NCBI GenBank assembly: GCA_937128785.1
Contig: CAKZMS010000594.1
Span: forward strand, 1-10,543
Reading direction: 5' to 3'
Source: an uncultured Opitutaceae bacterium
Lineage (GTDB): Bacteria; Verrucomicrobiota; Verrucomicrobiia; Opitutales; Opitutaceae
Length of the DNA stretch: 10,543 bases
Positions 1-5,541 of the stretch are shown piece by piece. Each line of letters starts with the position of its first letter. Positions within the stretch are counted from its first letter, which is position 1. The notes beneath the pieces are model-generated. The model worked only from the letters and a program-made list of their open reading frames with translations, searched no databases and was not told the DNA's origin. Position numbers and translations under genes: made by a program.

Positions 1-50
1 TATAGCTATCGATTCTGAAGCGCTGAACCTCGGCTAATAGATCATCTCAC

Positions 51-103
51 TTGAGCAGATTATCTTGATTTTATATGAGTATATGATCATTTACTTGATT
101 TAG
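51..103 (+). promoter_or_regulatory. AT-rich promoter/operator region of the sulfur gene run
   Basis: The 120 bp before the first gene are strikingly AT-rich compared with the GC-rich coding DNA. TTGAGC (51-56) and TATGAG (74-79), 17 bp apart, form a plausible but weak sigma70-type promoter. The 8-mer CTTGATTT occurs at 64-71 and again at 94-101, exactly 30 bp apart (about three helical turns), and the flanking ATT also matches. A palindrome ATGATCAT lies at 83-90, and TATATGA is repeated at 72-78 and 80-86. A regulator binding here could respond to sulfide, but no known operator was recognised. No Shine-Dalgarno sequence precedes the start codon at 121. Confidence 0.35.
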
Positions 104-120
104 CTTAACTCCTCTTCGCC

Positions 121-1350
121 ATGAAAAAACTCCTCATCCTCGGTGCCGGCACAGCGGGCACCATTATGGCCAACAAAATGGCGTCTCACCTGGACTTGGA
201 CAAGTGGCAGATCACCGTGGTCGATCGCGACGGCGAGCATCACTATCAGCCCGGATACCTGTTCGTTCCCTTCGGCATCTACACGGCCCGAGACATCGTC
301 AAACCGCGCCGGGACTACCTGCCGCGCGGTGTGGACGTGGTCTTCTCCGGCATCGAAGTCATCGATCCGGAAAAGAACCAAGTAAAGCTGACGAGCGGAC
401 AGGTATTAGGATACGACTATCTGGTCATCGCCACCGGCGCCCATACCGATCCCAGCGAATTGGAAGGACTTTCCGGCGACGGTTGGCGGCGGAACATCTT
501 CGACTTCTACACGCTCGATGGGGCAGTGGCGTTATCCCGCCATCTACGCAATTGGGAAGGCGGTCGCCTGGTGATCAACATCGCGGAAATGCCCATCAAG
601 TGCCCGGTGGCTCCTCTGGAGTTCGCGTTTCTCGCCGACTGGTGGCTTACGACCCAAGGTCTCCGCGACAAGGTGGAAATCGACTTCGTCACCCCGTTGC
701 CCGGTGCCTTCACCAAACCCAAGGCATCCGAATTACTGGGCGACTTTCTCGATCGTAAGAACATCCACCTCACCCCCGATTTCAACGTGGGGTCCGTCGA
801 CGCTGAAGCGAACAAGATCGTCTCCTGGGATGACCGCGAGGTGCCCTATGACCTCTTGATCACTGTGCCGACGAACAAGGGTGATGAATCGATCGAGCGC
901 TCCGGTTTCGGCGATGAACTTAACTTCATTCCGACCGACAAGCACACCCTGCGATCCAAGGTGAAGGATAACATTTTTGTGTTGGGTGACGCCACAGATC
1001 TTCCGTCCTCGAAGGCCGGATCCGTGGCTCACTTCCAAGCCGATATTCTCACCGAGAACTTACTGGCCGCGATCGACGAACGCCCGTTACCGGCGAAGTT
1101 CGATGGCCACGCCAACTGCTTCATTGAGTCGGGGTTCAACAAGGGCCTGTTGATCGATTTCAACTACGACACGGAACCTCTGCCCGGCAAATTCCCCCTC
1201 CCAGGAATCGGTCCCTTCTCCCTGTTGGAGGAGACGCGGGTTAATCACTACGGCAAGATGATGTTCCGATGGGTCTACTGGAACCTGCTCCTCCGCGGGG
1301 CGGAACTCCCCATCGAAGCCGAAATGTCCATGGCTGGCAAACGCCGCTAA
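121..1350 (+). CDS. sulfide:quinone oxidoreductase-like FAD flavoprotein
   Basis: This is a 409-residue FAD-dependent pyridine-nucleotide-disulfide reductase-fold protein of the SQR / type II NADH dehydrogenase group. SQR oxidises sulfide to sulfane sulfur (persulfide or polysulfide) and passes the electrons to membrane quinone. Visible are the N-terminal dinucleotide motif GAGTAG (residues 8-13), the second FAD-contact segment ATGAHTD (104-110) and the C-terminal FAD motif FVLGDATD (286-293) followed by SKAGSVAHFQ. It has only two cysteines. Cys161, in KCPVAPLEF, matches the conserved sulfide-attacking Cys of SQRs, and Cys333 fits the distal redox partner. The third Cys of classical type I enzymes is absent, as in some divergent SQR types. 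The aromatic-rich C-terminus (about 375-395) could be a monotopic membrane anchor. It opens the run of sulfur-relay genes, which favours SQR over NADH dehydrogenase. The exact SQR type is not settled. Confidence 0.85.
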   Translation: MKKLLILGAGTAGTIMANKMASHLDLDKWQITVVDRDGEHHYQPGYLFVPFGIYTARDIVKPRRDYLPRGVDVVFSGIEVIDPEKNQVKLTSGQVLGYDYLVIATGAHTDPSELEGLSGDGWRRNIFDFYTLDGAVALSRHLRNWEGGRLVINIAEMPIKCPVAPLEFAFLADWWLTTQGLRDKVEIDFVTPLPGAFTKPKASELLGDFLDRKNIHLTPDFNVGSVDAEANKIVSWDDREVPYDLLITVPTNKGDESIERSGFGDELNFIPTDKHTLRSKVKDNIFVLGDATDLPSSKAGSVAHFQADILTENLLAAIDERPLPAKFDGHANCFIESGFNKGLLIDFNYDTEPLPGKFPLPGIGPFSLLEETRVNHYGKMMFRWVYWNLLLRGAELPIEAEMSMAGKRR

Positions 1351-1363
1351 CTCCGTGACCACC

Positions 1364-2056
1364 ATGAATGCCCCCGAAGCCACCGCCAATCCGCTCGACG
1401 CCCGACTGGACGCCCTCGATGCCAAGCTCGACCGCGTGCTGCTCGAAATCGACGAAGTGCGCCGCCTGCGGCGCGGCATGGAAGAGCTCCAGGATGACCT
1501 CACGCGTGTCGCTCGTGATCTGCTTGCAACCACCATCAACGAGCTGGAGGACGTCGCTCCCTTCGTGCGCACGGGCGATTTTACGGATCTACTCAAGCGC
1601 CTGCTGCGCAACACCAACACGTTGAATGAACTGCTGGTGCAGTTGGAGAGTGCGCGCGCCCTCGTTGAGGATGCTGCCCCGCTCGCCCGCCATTTGTTTC
1701 ACGATGGTCTCGAACAACTCGATTCCCTCGAACGCCGGGGTTACTTCGACAAGGGCCGTGAACTTGCGCGGGCCTTGGACAACGTGGTCGCCGAGTTTTC
1801 CGTCGAGGAAGTCCGGCAACTGGCGGACAACGCGACCACCATTCTCCACACCGTCAAAAACCTCACCCAGCCCGACATGCTGGAAGCCGTCGACAACGCC
1901 GTGGAGATCTACGGGAAAATCGACTTCAACACCGTGGAGGAATACTCCCCATTCAAAGCCTTCCGCGAAATCAACAAACCCGAAATGCGTCGCGGTATTG
2001 GCTTCCTCATTGTTTTCCTGCGCAATCTCAGCGCTCACCAGATGCGGACCCATTGA
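1364..2056 (+). CDS. DUF1641 family protein
   Basis: This is a 230-residue soluble, helical protein with no signal peptide. Residues about 11-58 are heptad-like and charged (LDARLDALDAKLDRVLLEID and on), a likely coiled coil. The C-terminal segment (about 204-223, NKPEMRRGIGF then LIVFLRNLS) matches the signature of DUF1641, in which 'P-E-x-R-R-G-x-G-F' leads into a hydrophobic helix. DUF1641 genes are typically found beside SQR-like flavoproteins and some formate dehydrogenase or heterodisulfide-reductase loci, where they are thought to act as partner or scaffold proteins. No catalytic function is established. I chose the ATG 13 nt after the SQR stop; an in-frame GTG at 1355 would add three residues. 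It contains no cysteine, so it cannot itself carry sulfur as a persulfide. Tight spacing suggests cotranscription with SQR. Confidence 0.85.
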   Translation: MNAPEATANPLDARLDALDAKLDRVLLEIDEVRRLRRGMEELQDDLTRVARDLLATTINELEDVAPFVRTGDFTDLLKRLLRNTNTLNELLVQLESARALVEDAAPLARHLFHDGLEQLDSLERRGYFDKGRELARALDNVVAEFSVEEVRQLADNATTILHTVKNLTQPDMLEAVDNAVEIYGKIDFNTVEEYSPFKAFREINKPEMRRGIGFLIVFLRNLSAHQMRTH

Positions 2057-2103
2057 TCCGGTCACGTCTCGCCACAACCTCCAAACCCAAACCCACCTCA
2101 ATC

Positions 2104-2421
2104 ATGAGCACCCAAACCATCCTCGACCAAGAAATCTCCTTCGACGACGAAGGCTTTATGACCGACCACACCCAGTGGTCTCCCGAGCTCGCTGCCGAGC
2201 TGGCCAAAGCCAATGGCCTGGAGGAGCTGACCGACCGCCACTTCCTCGTGATCGACTTCATGCGCAAGACGTTCATTGAGACCGGCAGTGGGCCCACCAT
2301 TCGTCGCCTCACCAAACAAAGTGGCGTGCCCACCAAGGAACTCTACGCCCTCTTCCCCGGCGCCCCGGCCAAGAAAGCGGCTCTGATCGCCGGCATCAAA
2401 AAGCCGGTGGGCTGCATTTGA
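2104..2421 (+). CDS. DsrC/TusE-type sulfur carrier, single cysteine
   Basis: This is a 105-residue member of the TusE/DsrC/DsvC family of small sulfur carriers. It has the N-terminal DDEGFM...QW segment (about 14-25), the central DRHFLVIDFMRKTFIETG region and the C-terminal arm ending GIKKPVGCI. The penultimate Cys104 (CysA) is the residue that carries the persulfide or trisulfide in this family. The second arm cysteine of true DsrC, 11 residues upstream, is Ala93, so the protein cannot form the CysA-CysB disulfide and resembles TusE. The loop before LFPGAPAKK is short and lacks the insertion typical of DsrC from sulfite reducers. I start at ATG 2104, because the upstream in-frame ATG at 2053 adds a basic, unconserved tail and overlaps the previous gene. 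Its likely role is to accept sulfur from SQR or from the neighbouring DsrE2 protein. Confidence 0.85.
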   Translation: MSTQTILDQEISFDDEGFMTDHTQWSPELAAELAKANGLEELTDRHFLVIDFMRKTFIETGSGPTIRRLTKQSGVPTKELYALFPGAPAKKAALIAGIKKPVGCI

Positions 2422-2448
2422 TCTTGGACCTTCAACCCACTTCCAATC

Positions 2449-2943
2449 ATGAAATCGGAACCCATCAAAAAAGTCTCCATCGTGGTCTCCAAGGGATCAC
2501 TCGACGGCATCTACCCGGGCCTCATCATGGCCAACGGCGCCCGCATGGAGGGCATGGAAGCCAACCTCTTTTTCACCTTCTTTGGCCTCTATGGCATCCT
2601 GAAAAAGTATCAGGATAAAATCCGCATCGCCACTGTAGGCAACCCCGCCATGCGCGTGCCCGATGCCAAGGGATTTCCCCTCCCCACGCTGTTAGGCGCG
2701 TTACCGGGCATGTCCGCCTTCGCCACCTCCATGATGATGAAGGAAATGGATAAGCTCGATATCCCGCCCGTCGGCGAGTTTATCGAAATGATCTCCGACG
2801 CCGGCGGGAAAATCTACGCCTGCAAGGCCACCGTTGACATGTTTCACCTCAGCCAGGAGGACTTCGTTCCGCAGATGGACAAGGTGCTGACGGTGGGAGA
2901 TTTTTACGAGCTATCGGCTGGCGGAGAGATTATTTTTACCTAA
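2449..2943 (+). CDS. DsrE2-type DsrE/DsrF/DrsH-like sulfurtransferase
   Basis: This is a 164-residue cytoplasmic protein of the DsrE/DsrF-like superfamily, closest in appearance to the DsrE2 group (also annotated as peroxiredoxin-like DsrE family). The N-terminal strand-turn KKVSIVVSKGSLDGIYPGL and the helix with MANGARMEGMEANLFFTFFG are typical. The single cysteine, Cys125 in KIYACKATVDMF, matches the conserved active-site 'ACxxxxD' Cys that carries the persulfide. Members bind and transfer sulfane sulfur between thiols in sulfur-oxidation and thiolation pathways. The hydrophobic middle (about 75-97, PLPTLLGALPGMSAFATSMM) is a feature of DsrE2 proteins that may mediate membrane association or oligomer contact. 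It lies 27 nt after the carrier gene, behind a leader almost identical to that gene's own, and is probably in the same transcript. Confidence 0.85.
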   Translation: MKSEPIKKVSIVVSKGSLDGIYPGLIMANGARMEGMEANLFFTFFGLYGILKKYQDKIRIATVGNPAMRVPDAKGFPLPTLLGALPGMSAFATSMMMKEMDKLDIPPVGEFIEMISDAGGKIYACKATVDMFHLSQEDFVPQMDKVLTVGDFYELSAGGEIIFT

Positions 2944-2953
2944 AGTACCCTCT

Positions 2954-3139
2954 ATGAAAACCAACGTTGGATCCCTCGATCGCACCGCTCGCGTCATCAT
3001 TGGCCTGCTGATTTTGGCCGCCGGATATTACTTCAAAAATTGGTTCGGACTGATCGGAATTATCCCCCTCGGAACCGCCCTGATGGGCTGGTGCCCGGCC
3101 TACCTGCCGTTCGGTATCAGCACCTGCAAAAAGAAGTAA
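2954..3139 (+). CDS. DUF2892 (YgaP-type) small membrane protein
   Basis: This is a 61-residue protein of the DUF2892 family, the membrane module known from the C-terminus of the rhodanese YgaP. It opens with MKTNVGSLDRTARVIIG, the usual family start. Two hydrophobic segments follow (about 13-27 and 30-47), then GWCPAYLPFGISTCKKK with two cysteines (Cys47 and Cys58). In YgaP-like proteins this domain dimerises in the inner membrane beside a thiosulfate/persulfide-handling rhodanese domain. Here it stands alone, 10 nt after the DsrE2 gene, and may hold sulfur-relay partners at the membrane or help sulfur species cross it. That last role is inference. Confidence 0.85.
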   Translation: MKTNVGSLDRTARVIIGLLILAAGYYFKNWFGLIGIIPLGTALMGWCPAYLPFGISTCKKK

Positions 3140-3153
3140 GTTACTTCGGGTTA

Positions 3154-3193
3154 CCGCGGGGATAATCGAGCGTTCCACTTTCAATCCCCGCGG
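3154..3193. terminator. inverted repeat between sulfur genes and next gene
   Basis: CCGCGGGGAT (3154-3163) and ATCCCCGCGG (3184-3193) are perfect 10-bp inverted repeats around a 20-nt spacer. The stem begins 15 nt after the DUF2892 stop and ends 7 nt before the next start codon. With no T-tract on either strand it is not a textbook intrinsic terminator. It could weaken read-through from the sulfur genes, protect the mRNA 3' end, restrict ribosome access to the next gene, or be a protein-binding site. Confidence 0.4.
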
Positions 3194-3199
3194 CAATTG

Positions 3200-3850
3200 A
3201 TGGAAATGACCGACAAGGAGGCTGCCTTTTTCAGGCAGGCTCTCGAACGGTGCCGTCACTACCTCGAATATGGCGCGGGAGGCAGCACCCTGGCCGTCGT
3301 CGAGACCCCTTCAGTCATTCGCGCGACCACCGTGGAATCGGATGCTGAATTCTTCAAAACTCGCGTGCTTCCCCACACCCCGATCCAAAAGGCTTTGGCC
3401 GACAAACGGCTATTCGTCCACGCAGTGGACGTCGGCCAAACGGACGCCTGGGGCATGCCCCGGGATGCTTCGAAAAAAGCGCTTTGGCCCAACTACTCGG
3501 CCGCACCCTATCAAAACTCGGATTGTCATCCCGATCTCATCCTGGTCGACGGCCGCTTCCGCATCGCCTGCTGTCTGATGGCGGCATTGAACGCCCCTGA
3601 TGCCACTGTTTTGGTGCACGACTACAACGCCCGGCCCACCTACCGAATCGTGGAGGACTTTTTTGAGATCGAGCGTCGCGTTGACTCGATCGCCCAACTG
3701 CGCCGGCGGCGAGCGGTCCCTGAGTCCAAGATTCAACCGGTATGGGAGCGGTATGCCGCATCCCCCGACGATGCTCCGGTCTCGCTGCGGGATCGGGCCA
3801 GAAGTCTGATCTGGCGCACACAGCATTGGTTGAACAAACGCCTCCCCTAG
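3200..3850 (+). CDS. class I methyltransferase-fold protein, substrate unknown
   Basis: This is a 216-residue soluble protein with a class I SAM-dependent methyltransferase-like core. Residues 22-30 (LEYGAGGST) match motif I, the glycine-rich SAM loop. VESD (45-48) fits the acidic end of strand beta-2, DLILVDGRFR (112-121) fits the motif IV region, and VLVHDY (137-142) fits the next strand. Similar proteins occur in cell-surface polysaccharide loci, but nothing here fixes the substrate, and the C-terminal 40 residues are basic. ATG 3200 is taken as start; TTG at 3197 and ATG at 3206 are close in-frame alternatives, and no Shine-Dalgarno sequence is visible. A hairpin sits just upstream. It is not obviously related to the sulfur genes before it. 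Confidence 0.6.
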   Translation: MEMTDKEAAFFRQALERCRHYLEYGAGGSTLAVVETPSVIRATTVESDAEFFKTRVLPHTPIQKALADKRLFVHAVDVGQTDAWGMPRDASKKALWPNYSAAPYQNSDCHPDLILVDGRFRIACCLMAALNAPDATVLVHDYNARPTYRIVEDFFEIERRVDSIAQLRRRRAVPESKIQPVWERYAASPDDAPVSLRDRARSLIWRTQHWLNKRLP

Positions 3851-3864
3851 ACCGGGATCCCGGT
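3851..3864. repeat. 14-bp perfect palindrome
   Basis: ACCGGGATCCCGGT is a perfect palindrome starting directly after the TAG stop of the methyltransferase-like gene. As RNA it could fold into a 5-bp GC-rich hairpin with a GATC loop. No T-run follows, so terminator activity is doubtful. Confidence 0.4.
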
Positions 3865-3970
3865 GCTGTTGAGCAATGTTTGGCGCACCTGCGATCTTCC
3901 CGGAGGCAGCTGGGTAAATGTCACTCCGGTCTCGCTATGCCAGAGGCGGGGCGCTAGCCGCAAAGCGTTC

Positions 3971-4207
3971 ATGAAAGCCTTGCTTTTAGTCTGCTTGATT
4001 CTCGCCTCCGCGGGCTGTTCGACCAGCCCGTCGCCATCGACCCTTAGTCAGACCACCATGGATCGCGAAAGTCTGGCCGAGCGAAACTCTCGTATGCAGG
4101 GGTCTGCCGCAATTGATAGCAGAGCGAAATACTATGAGAAAAGTGGACTCTCACCCGACGACGCCCGCGCCGCCGCCGAAATCGAATATGCCAAGTCAGG
4201 TCGATAA
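3971..4207 (+). CDS. small putative lipoprotein
   Basis: This is a 78-residue protein with a short lipoprotein-type signal, MKALLLVCLILASAGC, giving a lipidated Cys16 after processing. The lipobox A-S-A-G-C is acceptable though not the common L-x-G-C form. The mature part starts with a Ser/Thr/Pro linker and then becomes charged and helical (RAKYYEKSGLSPDDARAAAE), ending in AKSGR. I do not recognise the family. The frame is open further upstream to an ATG at 3863, but that extension would bury the signal peptide, so ATG 3971 is preferred. It lies 120 nt after the methyltransferase-like gene and 92 nt before the flavin oxidoreductase, with no sign of operon coupling. Confidence 0.6.
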   Translation: MKALLLVCLILASAGCSTSPSPSTLSQTTMDRESLAERNSRMQGSAAIDSRAKYYEKSGLSPDDARAAAEIEYAKSGR

Positions 4208-4221
4208 GGGAAGCCCGCCAA

Positions 4222-4240
4222 GGACCTCATCCTGACGAGG
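4222..4240. repeat. imperfect inverted repeat with 10-mers shared with 7805-7858
   Basis: The 19-mer GGACCTCATCCTGACGAGG contains CCTCATC facing GACGAGG, an imperfect hairpin with one mismatch. It sits 15 nt after the lipoprotein stop. The same two 10-mers, GGACCTCATC and CCTGACGAGG, recur on the minus strand at 7805-7814 and 7849-7858, in swapped order. A weak terminator is possible but there is no clean T-tract. Confidence 0.3.
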
Positions 4241-4299
4241 GACTCTTTACTCCACGGCGGATTTGAATCCTGGCGGCAACCGGAATAGCCTCCGTTACT

Positions 4300-5331
4300 A
4301 TGCAACTCGGACTAGACAGCTTCGTCGCCGTGAATCCCGACCCGCACACCGGCATCGCACCCACGCCGGTTGAACGGATGCGGGATCTACTGGAGGAGGT
4401 CACCACGGCCGATGAAGCGGGGCTCGATGCCTTTGGCATCGGCGAACATCACCGCCAGGAGTTTCTCGATTCCTCGCCCCACGTAATCCTCGCGGCCGCC
4501 GCGGCGCGCACTCAACAAATTCGGCTCACCAGCGCCGTGACCGTCCTCAGTGCGGCGGATCCCGTGCGGGTATTTCAGGATTTCGCCACCTTGGACCTGA
4601 TCTCCAACGGTCGCGTCGAAATCGTCGCCGGTCGCGGGTCGTTTACCGAAGCCTTTCCGCTCTTTGGCCATCAACTGGAGGACTACGATAGTCTGTTCAC
4701 CGAGAAGTTGGATCTGCTGCTCAAAATCCGCCAGCAGACCGAAGTGACCTGGGCGGGCAAGCACCGCCCCGCCCTTTCCGGTCAGAGCGTTTATCCCCGC
4801 CCCCTCCAGAGCGAACTACCTGTATGGGTGGGGGTGGGCGGCACGCCCAAGTCATTCGCCCGCGCCGGCACCCTGGGACTGCCCCTGATGGTAGCCATCA
4901 TCGGCGGCGAACCGCATCGGTTCCGACCTTTGATCGACCATTACCGCGAAGCCGGCCAACGCGCCGGGCACGACCCGGCCAAACTCAAGGTGGGACTGCA
5001 CATGCTGGGATACGTGGCCGACAGCAACGAACAAGCGGGAGATGAGTTCTTCCCCGGCTATGCCCGGGCCTTCACCCAAATCGGACGCGAGCGCGGCTGG
5101 CCACCGGTCACCCGAGCACACTTTGATGCGCTGGCCGGGCCCACGGGCGCGCTGATCGTGGGAGACGCCGCCCACGTGGTCGCCAAAATCGAGCGCATCG
5201 ACGAAGCCCTGGGCGGCATCGATCGATTGAATTTTCAAATGAGTGTCGCGTCGCTCCCCCATCGCGAAACCCTGCACGCCATCCGACTGCTGGGAGCTCA
5301 GGTGGCGCCCCTGGTCCGAGGCAAATCGTGA
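4300..5331 (+). CDS. LLM-class flavin-dependent oxidoreductase (luciferase-like)
   Basis: This is a 343-residue cytoplasmic protein of the bacterial luciferase-like TIM-barrel family, which uses reduced FMN/F420-type flavin to oxidise organic substrates. It fits the LLM subfamily of about 340 residues related to structure 2I7G (TIGR03858-type). Recognisable blocks in order are GLDAFGIGEHHRQEF (about 41-55), IRLTSAVTVLSAADPVRVFQ (about 74-93), SNGRVEIVAGRGSFTEAFPL (about 101-120), VYPRPLQSELPVWVGVGGTP (about 164-183) and LGLPLMVAIIGG (about 192-203). These include the flavin-phosphate-binding glycine-rich turns. Length is normal and no key block is missing. The substrate cannot be predicted. 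Its stop overlaps the start of the 52-residue cysteine-rich gene (GTGA), implying translational coupling. Confidence 0.9.
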   Translation: MQLGLDSFVAVNPDPHTGIAPTPVERMRDLLEEVTTADEAGLDAFGIGEHHRQEFLDSSPHVILAAAAARTQQIRLTSAVTVLSAADPVRVFQDFATLDLISNGRVEIVAGRGSFTEAFPLFGHQLEDYDSLFTEKLDLLLKIRQQTEVTWAGKHRPALSGQSVYPRPLQSELPVWVGVGGTPKSFARAGTLGLPLMVAIIGGEPHRFRPLIDHYREAGQRAGHDPAKLKVGLHMLGYVADSNEQAGDEFFPGYARAFTQIGRERGWPPVTRAHFDALAGPTGALIVGDAAHVVAKIERIDEALGGIDRLNFQMSVASLPHRETLHAIRLLGAQVAPLVRGKS

Positions 5332-5486
5332 ACACGCGCGAAGGTCCCACCCCACCCAAACCCACCTGCACCCGCTGCGGTTTGCCGACCACAATTCACT
5401 GCGGCGATGTGGTGGTGTGTGAAGCGTGCTACGTGATCGCCGGCTCGTGTTGTGCTGAATTTGGCCTTGGAGAGCCAGACCGCTGA
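5328..5486 (+). CDS. 52-residue cysteine-rich putative zinc-binding protein
   Basis: This is a short gene starting with GTG that overlaps the TGA of the flavin oxidoreductase (GTGA). It encodes 52 residues with seven cysteines: C14xxC17, C25, C31xxC34 and C41C42. The arrangement TCTRCGLPTT, then HCGDVVVCEACY, then GSCCAEFG looks like a compact zinc ribbon or double-knuckle. Eight N-terminal residues and a Pro-rich stretch (PTPPKPT) precede it. I am not certain of the family. The coupling to an LLM oxidoreductase hints at a metal-site accessory or a regulatory partner, but that is inference. The regular cysteine spacing, the overlap and the fact that the next credible start lies 55 nt beyond its stop support a real gene. 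Confidence 0.65.
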   Translation: MNTREGPTPPKPTCTRCGLPTTIHCGDVVVCEACYVIAGSCCAEFGLGEPDR

Positions 5487-5541
5487 AATGCCCGGAGCGC
5501 GGCGCTTGCAGCCCGGAGTCTCCTGTTGCACGTTGCCCACG

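Noticed and set aside
1..50. Possible end of an upstream gene or RNA at the left edge.
   Set aside because: The stretch has stops in several frames, no recognisable coding signal and no RNA motif; it is best treated as intergenic.
1087..1620. Minus-strand open frame of 177 codons across the SQR/DUF1641 junction.
   Set aside because: Its product is Ser/Arg-rich low-complexity sequence and it overlaps two supported genes.
4852..5394. Minus-strand open frame of 180 codons opposite the flavin oxidoreductase.
   Set aside because: The plus-strand gene matches a well-defined family over its full length; the antisense frame has no family features.
5452..5541. Thirty extra N-terminal residues for the exported protein at 5542 (start at ATG 5452).
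   Set aside because: They would overlap the cysteine-rich gene and place a cysteine-containing tail before an otherwise perfect signal peptide.
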